Counted from the first letter of the stretch, positions 13,653 to 23,737 are shown. The stretch: 64,000 bases of DNA from Pseudomonas sp. BCA17 (GCF_004519405.1 NZ_SGWI01000003.1:124001-188000); one strand, 5' to 3'. Translations and numbers: made by a program. The notes: generated by a model from the letters alone, not told the origin.

Positions 13653-15485
13653 ATGTGTGGAATTGTTGGCGCAGTCGCTGAACGTAACGTTACCGCCATC
13701 CTGATCGAAGGCCTCAAGCGCCTCGAATACCGCGGCTATGACAGTGCCGGTGTGGCGGTTTTCACCAACGCCGGCAAGCTGGAGCGCATGCGTCGCCCCG
13801 GCAAGGTCAGCGAGCTGGACCAGGCGTTGGCCGGCGAGCCGCTGGTGGGCCGCCTGGGCATTGCGCACACCCGGTGGGCAACTCACGGTGCGCCGTGTGA
13901 ACGCAACGCTCACCCGCATTTCTCCGGTGACCTGGCCGTTGTGCACAACGGCATCATCGAGAACCACGAAGTGCTGCGCGAACAGCTCAAGGGTCTGGGT
14001 TACGTGTTCACATCGGACACCGACACCGAAGTCATCGCCCACTTGCTGAACCACAAACTCAAGGACCACAGCGACCTGACCACTGCCCTCAAGGCCACGG
14101 TCAAGGAACTGCACGGTGCCTATGGCCTGGCCGTCATCAGCGCCAGCCAGCCTGACCGTGTGGTTGCCGCCCGTAGTGGCAGCCCACTGGTGATCGGCCT
14201 GGGCTTGGGTGAAAACTTCCTGGCTTCCGACCAACTGGCACTGCGCCAGGTCACCGATCGCTTCATGTACCTGGAAGAAGGCGATATTGCCGACATTCGC
14301 CGTGAAAGCGTGCAGATCTGGGATATCGACGGTCAATCTGTCGAGCGCGAAGCCGTGCAATACCGCGATGGCGCCGAAGCGGCTGACAAGGGCGAATTCC
14401 GCCACTTCATGCTCAAGGAAATCCACGAGCAACCGTCCGTGGTGCAACGCACCCTGGAAGGTCGCCTCAGCCAGAACCAGGTATTGGTCAATGCATTCGG
14501 CCCGCAGGCCACCGAGCTGTTCGCCAAAGTGCGCAATGTGCAGATCGTTGCCTGTGGCACCAGTTACCACGCCGGTATGGTTGCCCGCTACTGGCTGGAA
14601 GAACTGGCCGGCATCCCGTGCCAGGTCGAAGTGGCCAGTGAATTCCGCTACCGCAAGGTGGTGGTGCAACCCGACACCCTGTTCGTGACCATCTCCCAGT
14701 CCGGCGAAACCGCTGACACGTTGGCCGCCCTGCGTAATGCCAAGGAGTTGGGGTTCCTCGGAAGCCTGGCGATCTGCAACGTCAGCATCAGCTCCCTGGT
14801 GCGCGAATCCGACCTGACCCTGCTGACTCAGGCCGGTCGTGAAATCGGCGTCGCATCCACTAAAGCCTTCACCACCCAGTTGGTCGCCCTGCTGCTGCTG
14901 ACTTTGTCCCTGGGCCAAGTGCGCGGCACCCTTGCCGACGGCGTTGAAGCGACCCTGGTTGAAGAGCTGCGCCGCCTGCCAACCCGTCTGGGCGAAGCCC
15001 TGGCGATGGATGCCACCGTGGAAAAAGTCGCCGAGCTGTTCGCCGACAAGAACCACACGCTGTTCCTCGGTCGTGGCGCGCAGTATCCAGTGGCGATGGA
15101 AGGCTCGCTGAAGCTCAAGGAAATCTCCTATATCCACGCCGAAGCCTACCCGGCCGGTGAGCTGAAACACGGCCCATTGGCCCTGGTGGATGACGACATG
15201 CCAGTCGTCACCGTGGCGCCGAACAACGAACTGCTGGAGAAGCTCAAATCCAACCTGCAGGAAGTACGCGCCCGGGGTGGCCAGTTGATCGTGTTCGCCG
15301 ACGAGAAAGCCGGCATGACCAATGGTGAAGGCACGCATGTCATCAACATGCCGCACATCCACGACACCCTGTCGCCGATCCTCTACACCATCCCGCTGCA
15401 GTTGCTGTCGTACTACGTGGCCGTGCTCAAAGGCACCGACGTTGACCAGCCGCGCAACCTGGCGAAGTCGGTGACTGTGGAGTAA
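13653..15485 (+). CDS. glmS: Glutamine--fructose-6-phosphate aminotransferase (isomerizing)
   Basis: Makes glucosamine-6-phosphate from fructose-6-phosphate and glutamine, the first committed step to UDP-GlcNAc. The 610-residue protein has the N-terminal nucleophile cysteine (CGIVGA), the glutaminase motifs RTRWATHG-like THTRWATHG and GNGIIEN-like HNGIIENH, then two SIS domains ([17 protein letters not shown]) and the conserved C-terminal NLAKSVTVE. The AGGAG Shine-Dalgarno precedes ATG. The 3' end of glmS is the classic Tn7 target; no Tn7 end is seen downstream here. Confidence 0.97.
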   Translation: MCGIVGAVAERNVTAILIEGLKRLEYRGYDSAGVAVFTNAGKLERMRRPGKVSELDQALAGEPLVGRLGIAHTRWATHGAPCERNAHPHFSGDLAVVHNGIIENHEVLREQLKGLGYVFTSDTDTEVIAHLLNHKLKDHSDLTTALKATVKELHGAYGLAVISASQPDRVVAARSGSPLVIGLGLGENFLASDQLALRQVTDRFMYLEEGDIADIRRESVQIWDIDGQSVEREAVQYRDGAEAADKGEFRHFMLKEIHEQPSVVQRTLEGRLSQNQVLVNAFGPQATELFAKVRNVQIVACGTSYHAGMVARYWLEELAGIPCQVEVASEFRYRKVVVQPDTLFVTISQSGETADTLAALRNAKELGFLGSLAICNVSISSLVRESDLTLLTQAGREIGVASTKAFTTQLVALLLLTLSLGQVRGTLADGVEATLVEELRRLPTRLGEALAMDATVEKVAELFADKNHTLFLGRGAQYPVAMEGSLKLKEISYIHAEAYPAGELKHGPLALVDDDMPVVTVAPNNELLEKLKSNLQEVRARGGQLIVFADEKAGMTNGEGTHVINMPHIHDTLSPILYTIPLQLLSYYVAVLKGTDVDQPRNLAKSVTVE

Positions 15486-15530
15486 TTGGTTGCACGAGAA
15501 TGAGGGTTGGTTCAGAGAATTAACCCTGTC

Positions 15531-15566
15531 GCGGGAGCCGGTGAGATCAGTCGAACCAGCTCCTGC
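15531..15566. repeat. Imperfect 12-bp hairpin downstream of glmS
   Basis: GCGGGAGCCGGT (15531-15542) pairs with ACCAGCTCCTGC (15555-15566) with one G.U and one mismatch around a 12-base loop. A smaller pair AGGGTT/AACCCT (15503-15508, 15522-15527) lies just before. They occupy the space between the convergent glmS and ketoacyl synthase genes, so may end transcription or be REP-like; no T-run is present. This gap (15486-15655) shows no gene and no Tn7 end. Confidence 0.4.
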
Positions 15567-15655
15567 TACACCAACCTGGCTCATCATGCCGCGTATTGCA
15601 TGCCGGCAGCTCCGCCTACAGCCCTGGATCCAGGGAATCGCATCAACTGTTCAGG

Positions 15656-16942
15656 TCATTGTTCCCAACGCCGGAACAGCACACTGGCATTGACCCCACC
15701 AAACCCGAACCCATTCGACAGTGCATGGGTTATTGGCATCTTGCGGGCCTTCAGCCCGACCAGATCCAGCCCCTCAGACCCTTCATCCGGATGAAGCAGG
15801 TTCAAGGTAGGTGGCACGACCTGATCACGCAGGGCCAGTACCGTGAAGATAGCTTCGATGCCGCCGGCCGCGCCCAGCAAGTGTCCGGTAGCGGACTTGG
15901 TCGAAGTGATTGCCACGCCGGCATCACGCCCGAACACTGCGCGAATCGCCGCCAACTCCCCGCTGTCACCCACCGGGGTAGAGGTCGCATGGGCGTTGAT
16001 GTGTTGCACTTCGGCCGGGCTGACCCCGGCCTGGCGCAGCGCCTGTTCCATGGCGCGCCGGGCGCCGTTGCCGTCTTCGGGTCCGGCTGTCAGGTGATAG
16101 GCATCGGCGCTGGTGCCATAGCCGACCAGTTCCGCCAAAGGCTTGGCTCCCCGCGACAGCGCGTGCTCCAGCGACTCGATCACCAGTAGTCCCGCGCCTT
16201 CGGCCATGACGAAGCCATTGCGATCACGGTCAAAGGGGCGCGAAGCTTCCTGGGGGCGTTCGGCAAAACCGGTGGAGAGCGCTCTGGCCGCAGCGAAGCA
16301 GCCCAGGGTCACGCGATCGATTGCGGCCTCGGTGCCACCGCAAACGGCGATGTCCGCCTCGCCGCTCCTGATCATTCGCGCCGCATCGCCGATGGCCTGC
16401 ACGCCGGCGGCGCAAGCGGTGACCGGCGCGCCGAGCGGACCTTTAAGGCCATGGCGGATGGAAACATGCCCCGCTGCCATATTGGCGAGAAACGCTGGAG
16501 CCGAGAACGGTGACAAGCGACGTGGCCCACGCGAGTCGGTAGTGCGTATGGCGTCGGCAATGGCGCCAAAACCGCCGACTCCCGATGAAATGATCGTGGC
16601 GGTCCGCTCCTGGTCTGCGGTTTCAGTCGGATGCCAGCCAGCTTGCTCCAGGGCTTCATGGGCGGCCACCAGGGCGAATTCGATGAAGCGATCCATCTTC
16701 TTGCGATCCTTGGGCGCGATAAAACGCTCCGGGTCGTAGCCGGCAATAGCATCCTCTTCCAGGCTCGGTACCTGGCCGCCGACCGCAACACCCGTACCTT
16801 CGGTGAACACGTCGGGCAAGTTGCGAATGCCGGAACGCCCGTCCAGCAGCCGACGCCAGACCTCCTCGACGCCACAGCCCAAGGGGCCGACGATACCCAC
16901 GCCGGTGACTACGATGCGCGTTTTACCTGTTGGAGTACTCAT
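15656..16942 (-). CDS. Stand-alone FabF-type beta-ketoacyl-ACP synthase (KAS II family)
   Basis: Condenses acyl-ACP with malonyl-ACP. The 428-residue protein carries the full Cys-His-His triad: Cys177 in TACAAG, His318 in NAHATSTP and His354 in ATGHLLGAAGG with Lys349, plus the glycine-rich C-terminal GFGFGGVNAS. It is not beside fabD/fabG/acpP; instead it follows the RND pump gene by 52 bases on the same strand, with an AGAGG ribosome site, so it likely belongs to the pump operon. The ACAAGVQAIGDAAR active-site context looks more like alphaproteobacterial FabF than the housekeeping pseudomonad enzyme (from memory). A drug-insensitive spare FabF, or production of a special acyl chain, are both possible. 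Confidence 0.9.
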   Translation of the reverse strand: MSTPTGKTRIVVTGVGIVGPLGCGVEEVWRRLLDGRSGIRNLPDVFTEGTGVAVGGQVPSLEEDAIAGYDPERFIAPKDRKKMDRFIEFALVAAHEALEQAGWHPTETADQERTATIISSGVGGFGAIADAIRTTDSRGPRRLSPFSAPAFLANMAAGHVSIRHGLKGPLGAPVTACAAGVQAIGDAARMIRSGEADIAVCGGTEAAIDRVTLGCFAAARALSTGFAERPQEASRPFDRDRNGFVMAEGAGLLVIESLEHALSRGAKPLAELVGYGTSADAYHLTAGPEDGNGARRAMEQALRQAGVSPAEVQHINAHATSTPVGDSGELAAIRAVFGRDAGVAITSTKSATGHLLGAAGGIEAIFTVLALRDQVVPPTLNLLHPDEGSEGLDLVGLKARKMPITHALSNGFGFGGVNASVLFRRWEQ

Positions 16943-16994
16943 AAAACCTCTTCATTTGCGTAGATGCCCGCTGCAACGGCAAGTGATCAATCGC

Positions 16995-19900
16995 TTATGC
17001 CAGCTTTACTGTTTCAGTTTGAACGGGCTTGGCCGCATGGATCTTGAACCAGATGGAATACATTGCCGGCAGGAACACCAGGGTCATGATGGTGCCGACG
17101 AATGTGCCGCCGATCAGGGTGTAGGCCAGCGTCCCCCAGAAGACGGAATGGGTCAGCGGGATAAACGCCAGGATCGCCGCCATCGCCGTCAACAGCACCG
17201 GCCGGGCTCGTTGCACTGTGGCTTCGATGACCGAGTGGAACGGGTCCAGGCCTTCCTGGGCATTCTGGTGAATCTGCCCAATCAGGATCAGCGTGTTACG
17301 CATCAGGATCCCCGACAACGCGATCAAGCCGACCAAGGCATTGATGCCAAACGGCTGATGGAAAATCAGCAGCGTCGGCACCACGCCAATCAGCCCCAGT
17401 GGCGCGGTCAAAAACACCATGATCATGGCCGAGATCGATCGCACCTGGACGATGATGATCAGCAGCGTCAGGGCAATCATGATGGGTACCAGCGGCACGA
17501 TGGCCTGGCCGGCCTTGCCGGACTCCTCGATGGCCCCTGCCTGCTCGATCCGATAGCCATCGGGCAGCGTGTCGATGATCGGTTGCAACTGCTTGATAAT
17601 GGCGGTCGACACATCTGGTGGTTGCAGGCCTTCGGCAATGTCACCGCGCACGGTAATGGTCGGGGTACGGTCACGGCGGCGCAGGATCGGATCCTCCATG
17701 CGCACGTCCACTTCGCCGACCTGGGACAACGGAATCCGCTGCCCCGCAGCGCCCACCAGGGTAAAGCCTTCGATCCGGGCCGGATCAAGGCGGATATCCC
17801 CGGCGGCGCGTCCCACTACCTGCACCGAACGGATGTCTTCGCGAACGGCCGTTATCGGCACCCCGGCCAGCAGGAATTGCAGCTGCTGGGCGACTGCGCT
17901 GGACGTCAGGCCGACCGCCTGCAAGCGATCCTGATCCAGGTTGAAATGCAGCGTCGGCGTCAGCGGGCCCCAATCGGTGTTGACGGTCCTCATCATCGGG
18001 CTGGCTTGCATCACGGCCTGAACACGACTTGCGATCTCCCGCAGTTTCGACGCGTCAGGCCCCATCACGCGGTAGGCCACCGGGAATGGCGAATACGGAC
18101 CGAAGACAATTTGCGTTGCCCTGACCCGTGCCTCTGGGGCGAGCCCTTCGGCAACCGCTTCGCGCAGTCGGAGCTTGAGGGTTTCCCGTGATTCCTGGCT
18201 ATCTGTCAGTACCACAATCTTGGCGAACGACGGATCCGGCAATTCAGGGGCGATCGCCAGGAAGAAGCGCGGCGCACCCTGGCCGATGTAGGCGGTGACG
18301 ATTTTGCTTTCCGCCTGCTTTTGCAGCCAGGCCTCGACCTTCGCGGTGGTGGCGTTGGTCTGTTCGATGGAGGTGCCGTAGGGCATCTGCACTTCGATCA
18401 TCACTTCGGGGCGGTCTGAGGTGGGGAAGAACTGCTTCTTCACCAGGCCCATGCCCAGGATCGCCACGACAAATAACGTGATGACCGTGCCGGCCACGAG
18501 CCACTTGCGCGCGATCACTCGCGTCAGGATCCGACGGAAGCGGTTGTAGCGCGGCGTATCATAGATTGCCGCATGGCCGCCCTCTACCTTCTTGATGTCC
18601 GGCAGCATCTTCACCCCCAGGTAGGGGGTAAACGCCACCGCGACTACCCAAGAGGCGATCAGGGCAATGCCGACGATCCAGAACATGTTGCTGGTGTACT
18701 CGCCGGCAGTGGACTGGGCGAAGCCGTTGGGCATGAAGCCAATTGCCGTCACCAGCGTACCGGACAACATCGGTGCAGCCGTGTGACTCCAGGCGTAGGC
18801 AGAAGCCTTGATCCGGTCGTAACCTTCCTCCATCTTCACCACCATCATTTCGATCGCGATGATGGCGTCGTCCACCAGCAGCCCGAGGGCCAGGATCAGC
18901 GAGCCCAGGGTGATCCGGTCAAAATTCTTGCCGGTGGCCGCCATCACCACGAACACGATGGCCAGGGTCAAGGGGACAGCCGCCGCGACCACGATCCCCA
19001 CGTGCCAGCCCATGCTGATAAAGCAAACCACCATCACTACCAGCAAGGCGACGAAGAACTTGATCATGAACTCGTCGACCGCCGAGTTGATGTTCACCGC
19101 CTGATCCGTCACCTTGGTCAACGTCATGCCCAGTGGCATGCCTGCATTGATCTTGCTGGTCTCTGCATCAAGCGCCTTGCCCAAATCCAGGCCGTTCCAG
19201 CCCTCGCGCATGATCACGCCCAGCAACAGCGCTTCTTCGCCGTTGTTGCGCACCAGGAAAGTCGCCGGGTCTTCATAACCGCGTTCAACCGTCGCCACGT
19301 CCGAAAGCTTCAAGGTGCGCCCTTGGATCGCCAGCGGTGTATCGCGGATTTTCTCCAGTTTGTCGAAGGCGCCGTCCACCCGCAGGAAAACCTGCGGTCC
19401 TTTGGTTTCGATGGAACCGGCAGGTGTGAGGACGTTCTGGCTGTTCAGCGCGGCGAAGATGTCCTGGGGCGAAACACCCAGGGTCGCCAGCCGGTCGTGG
19501 GAGAAGGAAATGAAAATACGCTCGGCCTGCTCGCCGATGATGTTGACCTTCTTCACGCCCGCTACGTGCAATAGCCGCTGGCGCAATGCCTCGGCATCAC
19601 GCACCAGTCGCCGCTGCGGCTCGCCCTTGGCCTTGAGGGCGAAAAGCGCGAACGTCACGTCCGAGTACTCGTCATTGACCAATGGCCCGATCACACCCGC
19701 CGGCAGCTTGGTGGCTTCGTCGTCGAGCTTCTTGCGCGCTTGGTAGAACTCTTCCTGCACCTGTGAAGGCGGCGTACGGTCCTGCAGCGAGACCATGGTG
19801 AAGGCCAGCCCGGGTCGGGTGTAGGTTTCCGAGCGGTCATACCATTTCAATTCTTGCAGGCGCTTTTCCAGCGGTTCGGCGACCTGATCCTGCATCTCCT

Positions 19901-20075
19901 GCGCCGTCGCGCCCGGCCATGCGGTGATGACGGTCAATTGCTTGACCGTGAATGGCGGATCCTCTGCGCGCCCCAGCTTGAAAAATGCCAGGGTCCCGGC
20001 GACCGCGATCAGGAAGATCAAAAACACCGTGATGGAGCGCTCGCGCACAGCGAGTGCCGACAGGTTGAGGCTCAT
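16995..20075 (-). CDS. RND efflux pump, inner-membrane subunit (HAE1/AcrB family)
   Basis: Proton-driven tripartite efflux transporter. The 1026-residue protein has the RND plan: first helix (ITVFLIFLIAVAGTLAFF), a large periplasmic loop, the transmembrane bundle carrying the paired acidic residues in LGLLVDDAIIAIEMM, a second periplasmic loop, and the C-terminal bundle ending in GGTFVGTIMTLVFLPAMY. The ATG overlaps the stop of the adaptor gene by 4 bases (ATGA). Substrate cannot be read from sequence; the single adaptor plus separate NodT-type outer-membrane gene is the usual multidrug layout. Likely controlled by the nearby TetR regulator through the operator at 21225-21252. Confidence 0.95.
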   Translation of the reverse strand: MSLNLSALAVRERSITVFLIFLIAVAGTLAFFKLGRAEDPPFTVKQLTVITAWPGATAQEMQDQVAEPLEKRLQELKWYDRSETYTRPGLAFTMVSLQDRTPPSQVQEEFYQARKKLDDEATKLPAGVIGPLVNDEYSDVTFALFALKAKGEPQRRLVRDAEALRQRLLHVAGVKKVNIIGEQAERIFISFSHDRLATLGVSPQDIFAALNSQNVLTPAGSIETKGPQVFLRVDGAFDKLEKIRDTPLAIQGRTLKLSDVATVERGYEDPATFLVRNNGEEALLLGVIMREGWNGLDLGKALDAETSKINAGMPLGMTLTKVTDQAVNINSAVDEFMIKFFVALLVVMVVCFISMGWHVGIVVAAAVPLTLAIVFVVMAATGKNFDRITLGSLILALGLLVDDAIIAIEMMVVKMEEGYDRIKASAYAWSHTAAPMLSGTLVTAIGFMPNGFAQSTAGEYTSNMFWIVGIALIASWVVAVAFTPYLGVKMLPDIKKVEGGHAAIYDTPRYNRFRRILTRVIARKWLVAGTVITLFVVAILGMGLVKKQFFPTSDRPEVMIEVQMPYGTSIEQTNATTAKVEAWLQKQAESKIVTAYIGQGAPRFFLAIAPELPDPSFAKIVVLTDSQESRETLKLRLREAVAEGLAPEARVRATQIVFGPYSPFPVAYRVMGPDASKLREIASRVQAVMQASPMMRTVNTDWGPLTPTLHFNLDQDRLQAVGLTSSAVAQQLQFLLAGVPITAVREDIRSVQVVGRAAGDIRLDPARIEGFTLVGAAGQRIPLSQVGEVDVRMEDPILRRRDRTPTITVRGDIAEGLQPPDVSTAIIKQLQPIIDTLPDGYRIEQAGAIEESGKAGQAIVPLVPIMIALTLLIIIVQVRSISAMIMVFLTAPLGLIGVVPTLLIFHQPFGINALVGLIALSGILMRNTLILIGQIHQNAQEGLDPFHSVIEATVQRARPVLLTAMAAILAFIPLTHSVFWGTLAYTLIGGTFVGTIMTLVFLPAMYSIWFKIHAAKPVQTETVKLA

Positions 20076-21181
20076 TGGCGACTCCCGGCGACCTTCACAT
20101 CACCCTGTTCAAGCAGCCTGACCGGCTCGCCTTCGCGCAGCAGATGTGCACCCAGGCCGACAATGCGCTCACCGACGTTGAGTTGGCCTGCCACTCTCGC
20201 GGTGTCGTCACTCAAGCCCAGCACGTGGACGGGGCGCCAGCTGACTTTTGCCGGCTCGCCGTCAATGACCCATACGCCGGGACCATTGCCCGGGTCGTAA
20301 AGCGCCGCGATCGGCACTTGCATCACCTGCTCTTGGACCGCGCCTTCGACGATACGCAGTGTAACGGTCGAGCCCAGCGGTGCGTTGGCCATTGCCCCCT
20401 CGAGGACATAGCGTGCTTCAAAGGTACGAGTCACGCGGTCAGCAGAGTCCGAAAGCAGCCTGAGCCTGGCGTTGACAGCCCCGGCGGCATTGCCATAAAG
20501 CGTTGCCTGCGCGCTGGACCCTGCAGCTGGGCGCAGGGTTTCGGGCAGTTGCACGACGGCTTCGCGCTGCCCGGCTCGCGCCAGTCGGACGACCGGCTGC
20601 CCAGGGCTGACGACTTGGCCCGGCTCGGCAAGCGTTTCCATTACTACGCCGTCGGCGTCTGCGAGCAGCACGGCATAGCCGGACGCATTGCGGGCCACAT
20701 CGGCTTGCGCCTCAGCGGCGCTGAGTTGCGCCTTGGCGGTATCGGCTGCGGCTTTGATCTGATCGTAGCCCGACGCCGAAATCGCCCCGGCGGCCACCAA
20801 CTCACGGTACCGCGCCTCATCATCTGCGGTCTGTTTGGCGCGGGCGTGTGCGGCCGTGACGGCTTCCTGCTGGGCACGTGCCTGTAATCCGAGATCTATC
20901 GGGTCCAGGCGCATCAGCGGCTGGCCCTTTTTAACGGTCTGGCCGGCGTCCACCAGGCGCTCCAACACCTTGCCCGACACGCGAAAACCCAGGTCACTCT
21001 GGACCCTGGCCGCCACGACCCCGGTGAAAGAGCGCCCGGCAGTGGACGAATCCTGTACCTGCGCGACCCTTACCAAAGGGGCCAGTGTGCGCGGATCGAC
21101 GGCAGTGGATGAGTCGCCACACGCCGTAAGGACGAGAGGCAACAGGCAAGCGGCAAGGGTGACAGGTCGGAGCCGGAGCAT
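20072..21181 (-). CDS. RND efflux periplasmic adaptor lipoprotein (MFP family)
   Basis: Periplasmic adaptor linking pump and outer-membrane channel. The 369-residue protein starts with a lipoprotein signal (LVLTAC, lipidated Cys near residue 21), then the barrel-sandwich half (GFRVSGKVLERLVDAGQTVKKGQPLMRLD), an Ala-rich alpha-hairpin (about residues 100-160), the second lipoyl half (GVVMETLAEPGQVVSPGQPVV) and C-terminal beta-barrel domains. First gene of the leftward operon adaptor-pump-FabF; a promoter with TTGACA (minus strand, 21243-21238) sits within the TetR-type operator upstream. Confidence 0.94.
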   Translation of the reverse strand: MLRLRPVTLAACLLPLVLTACGDSSTAVDPRTLAPLVRVAQVQDSSTAGRSFTGVVAARVQSDLGFRVSGKVLERLVDAGQTVKKGQPLMRLDPIDLGLQARAQQEAVTAAHARAKQTADDEARYRELVAAGAISASGYDQIKAAADTAKAQLSAAEAQADVARNASGYAVLLADADGVVMETLAEPGQVVSPGQPVVRLARAGQREAVVQLPETLRPAAGSSAQATLYGNAAGAVNARLRLLSDSADRVTRTFEARYVLEGAMANAPLGSTVTLRIVEGAVQEQVMQVPIAALYDPGNGPGVWVIDGEPAKVSWRPVHVLGLSDDTARVAGQLNVGERIVGLGAHLLREGEPVRLLEQGDVKVAGSRQ

Positions 21182-21224
21182 AGGTTCCCTTTATTGAGCA
21201 GAGGACGGGAGTTTATTCTTATGC

Positions 21225-21252
21225 TTGTGACCAATACTGTCAATCGTCACAA
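21225..21252. promoter_or_regulatory. TetR-type operator A and promoter of the pump operon
   Basis: TTGTGAC (21225-21231) and GTCACAA (21246-21252) form an inverted repeat in which GTGAC and GTCAC are 14 bases apart. On the minus strand a consensus -35 TTGACA (21243-21238) lies inside it, followed after 17 bases by AAGAAT as a possible -10. A bound repressor would cover the -35 box of the adaptor-pump operon. The same GTGAC-N14-GTCAC spacing recurs at three other places. Confidence 0.78.
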
Positions 21253-21351
21253 ATTAATCTATTGCTTTCAATCCACCTGCTTTGTGCTCATTTGTCTGTA
21301 AACAGGCAGCTTTATAGGCATTCGGTCGTTTACCTAACCAATTGACAGGGT

Positions 21352-21375
21352 GTGACCATAATATAATATGGTCAC
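21352..21375. promoter_or_regulatory. TetR-type operator B and promoter of the outer-membrane channel gene
   Basis: GTGACCATA (21352-21360) and TATGGTCAC (21367-21375) are perfect 9-base arms around 6 bases. A perfect -35 TTGACA lies at 21342-21347; TATAAT (21362-21367) and TAATAT (21364-21369) are candidate -10 boxes within the operator. The start codon of the outer-membrane gene is 24 bases further on. Repressor binding would block this promoter directly. Confidence 0.82.
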
Positions 21376-21399
21376 GAGTATTTATCTGAGGGCACCTCA

Positions 21400-22860
21400 A
21401 TGCCACCGCTTCGCCCCCTAGCGTTTTTAGTAAGCGCCAGTTTGTTGGCCGGCTGCGCGGTCGGTCCGGACTACCAGCGCCCCGACGCTGCGCTTTCGCA
21501 ACGTTTTATGGGCCGGTCCTCTGTCGAACACAGGACGGGCGCATCGCAAGCCAGTCTTACTGCCTGGTGGGTGGGGTTTGGCGACCCGGTACTGACCGAC
21601 TTCGTCACCCGGTCTCTGGAGCAGAACCTCGACCTGGTGCAGGCGTCGGCACGGGTCGCCCAGGCGCGGGCAGGTCTGGGCGCAGCCAATGCCGCCTTGC
21701 TGCCTTCGGGAAACATCAGTGGCCAGGCTGCACGCGCCTATCAGTCCATCGAGACGCCGCTGGGTCAGGTGCTCAATTCAAACCCCGGGTTTGATCGTTA
21801 TGGAAACGCCTACGAACTGGACCTCGGGGCTAGCTGGGAGCTGGATATCTTTGGCGGCCTGCGGCGCGGACGAGAAGCCGCATTGGCCGAGTACCAGGCC
21901 TCCGAGGCTGGTGCCGTGGCAACGAGGCTCGCCGTCGCGGCGCAGACTGCCGATATTTACCTCACGCTGCGTGGCTTGCAGGCCCGATTGGCTATCGCCA
22001 ATCGCCAGGTCAAGACTCAGCAGGACCTCTTGGAGAAAGTCCGGCTGCTGTACAGCAAAGGCCTCGCCGCCAGCTATCAGGTCCGCCAGACCGAGGGTGC
22101 TCTCGCTCAGGTGCAGGCAACGGTGCCGGTCCTGCAGACCGGACTGGATGCCGCCATGAATGCCCTGGACGTGATGCTCGGAACGCCGCCAGGCACCCAT
22201 CGCCAGCAACTGGCCGAGGCTGGCAGCATTCCGCTGGCCCCACAAATCACGGAGATGGGAACGCCGGCCGACCTGTTGCGCCGCAGACCTGACTTGATCG
22301 TCGCTGAGCGCCGTCTCGCGGCCTCCAGTGCCCGCATTGGTGAGGCCGTCGCAGAGTACTACCCTAAATTTTCCCTGAGCGCCTTGCTGGGTAGCGCCAC
22401 ATCCGTGTCCGCCGGGCATTTGTTCTCCGGCGGCGCCAGCCAGGCATCGGGCGCGCTGGGTCTGCGCTGGAGGTTGTTTGATTTTGGGCGCATCAACGCG
22501 CAGATCGATCAGGCCAAGGGGCAGGAAGCCGAGGCCCTGGCCGCCTATCGCCAGTCGGCGTTGCGCGCCACCGAAGATGTCGAGAATGCGCTCTCCGCCC
22601 TGGTGAACCGAGAAGCCCAGGCCACTACGCTGACCGCGGGCGAAGCGTCACTGACTGAGGCTCGCCAGTCGTCATTCATCGCCTACCAGAAAGGCGCCGC
22701 CAGCCTGATAGACGTCCTCAATGCCGACGAAACGCTGCTCCAGGCTTCCGACGCCCGTGCACAAGCACGCACGGAATCGGCCCGGGCTGCGGTCGCGGCA
22801 TTCCGGGCGCTCGGCGGCGGCTGGCAAGCGCCCCAGCCACAGTCCGTGGCGAATCGATGA
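21400..22860 (+). CDS. NodT-family RND outer-membrane lipoprotein channel
   Basis: TolC/OprM-like exit duct for the pump. The 486-residue protein has a lipoprotein signal with LAGC (Cys19), then AVGPDYQRP, the hallmark opening of NodT proteins, and two outer-membrane efflux repeats (for example YELDLGASWELDIFGGLRR and the LRWRLFDFGRINAQI region). A GAGGGCACCTCA stretch precedes the ATG. It is divergent from the adaptor-pump genes and shares their regulatory region, then is followed by the SDR gene. Confidence 0.95.
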   Translation: MPPLRPLAFLVSASLLAGCAVGPDYQRPDAALSQRFMGRSSVEHRTGASQASLTAWWVGFGDPVLTDFVTRSLEQNLDLVQASARVAQARAGLGAANAALLPSGNISGQAARAYQSIETPLGQVLNSNPGFDRYGNAYELDLGASWELDIFGGLRRGREAALAEYQASEAGAVATRLAVAAQTADIYLTLRGLQARLAIANRQVKTQQDLLEKVRLLYSKGLAASYQVRQTEGALAQVQATVPVLQTGLDAAMNALDVMLGTPPGTHRQQLAEAGSIPLAPQITEMGTPADLLRRRPDLIVAERRLAASSARIGEAVAEYYPKFSLSALLGSATSVSAGHLFSGGASQASGALGLRWRLFDFGRINAQIDQAKGQEAEALAAYRQSALRATEDVENALSALVNREAQATTLTAGEASLTEARQSSFIAYQKGAASLIDVLNADETLLQASDARAQARTESARAAVAAFRALGGGWQAPQPQSVANR

Positions 22861-22942
22861 TCCGGCATAAACGCCAGCCCGCTCGCATTGGGGCACGCAC
22901 ATTCACTGTTGTTTTCAGTCATTACCACCGGAGTCCGGCAAC

Positions 22943-23737
22943 ATGAAAACGAACCAGAATTCCTGGGTGCTCATCACCGGCGCCTCGAGCGGATTTGGCG
23001 AGGAGTTTGCCCGGCAATACGCCGCGCAGGGAAAATCCCTCGTTCTGGTCGCACGTCGGCTCGACAGGCTCGAAGCACTGTCGAAAGAACTGCGCGAGCG
23101 TTTCGGTATCGAGGTGATGATCGAGCAAGTCGACCTGTCTTCGATTCCGGCGGTGACCGAGTTGCACAAGCGCCTGGTTCAGCAAGGGATTGCGGTCGAT
23201 GTGCTTATCAACAATGCCGGGCATGGATTGCAGGGCCCGTTCCTGGACCATGCCATTGACCAGTCCCTGTCAATGATCAACCTGGACATCGCCAGCCTGA
23301 CCATCATGACTCGCCTCTTCGCCGCGGACATGCGCATTCGCCGCCGCGGTCACATACTGCAGGTCGCCAGCCTGCTGTCCTACCAGGGCGTGAAGAATTT
23401 CGCGGTCTATTCAGCGGCCAAAGCCTACGTGCTGCGCCTCTCCGAGGCGCTGCACCAGGAACTCAAGGGTCATGGCGTCGTTGTGACTGCACTGTGCCCG
23501 GGTATGTCCGACACGGGATTTGTCCAAAGCGCCAACCAGAAACTCACGCCCGCGCTGAGAATGGTGATGATGCAACCTCAACCCGTGGTTCGCGCAGGTA
23601 TCCGAGCGCTGCAAGCCGGACGCATGAGTGCCGTACCCGGCTTCGGCAACAAAGTGCTCACGGTGCTGACCTGGGCCACGCCACGCTGGCTTCACCAACG
23701 TCTGATGGCGAATGTCATGGGCGCTGAGTTCCAGTGA
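22943..23737 (+). CDS. Short-chain dehydrogenase/reductase
   Basis: NAD(P)-dependent oxidoreductase of the classical SDR family, 264 residues. The cofactor motif TGASSGFG (about residues 13-20), NNAG (about 91-94), catalytic Ser in the ASLLSYQG region and YSAAK (Tyr-x3-Lys) are intact. Located 82 bases after the outer-membrane channel gene on the same strand, so probably co-transcribed and co-regulated with the pump. Substrate unknown; together with the FabF-type enzyme it could act on an acyl or polyketide-like compound (inference). Confidence 0.9.
   Translation: MKTNQNSWVLITGASSGFGEEFARQYAAQGKSLVLVARRLDRLEALSKELRERFGIEVMIEQVDLSSIPAVTELHKRLVQQGIAVDVLINNAGHGLQGPFLDHAIDQSLSMINLDIASLTIMTRLFAADMRIRRRGHILQVASLLSYQGVKNFAVYSAAKAYVLRLSEALHQELKGHGVVVTALCPGMSDTGFVQSANQKLTPALRMVMMQPQPVVRAGIRALQAGRMSAVPGFGNKVLTVLTWATPRWLHQRLMANVMGAEFQ

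Noticed and set aside
13635..15587. Long open frame antisense to glmS (about 650 codons).
   Set aside because: Low-complexity, Gln/His/Val-rich translation typical of the reverse frame of a GC-rich gene; glmS itself is unmistakable.
15486..15655. Possible Tn7 insertion downstream of glmS.
   Set aside because: No Tn7 end repeats or transposase genes; only small imperfect hairpins are present.
16803..18191. Open frame antisense to the RND pump gene.
   Set aside because: Reverse-complement shadow; composition is unlike a real protein.
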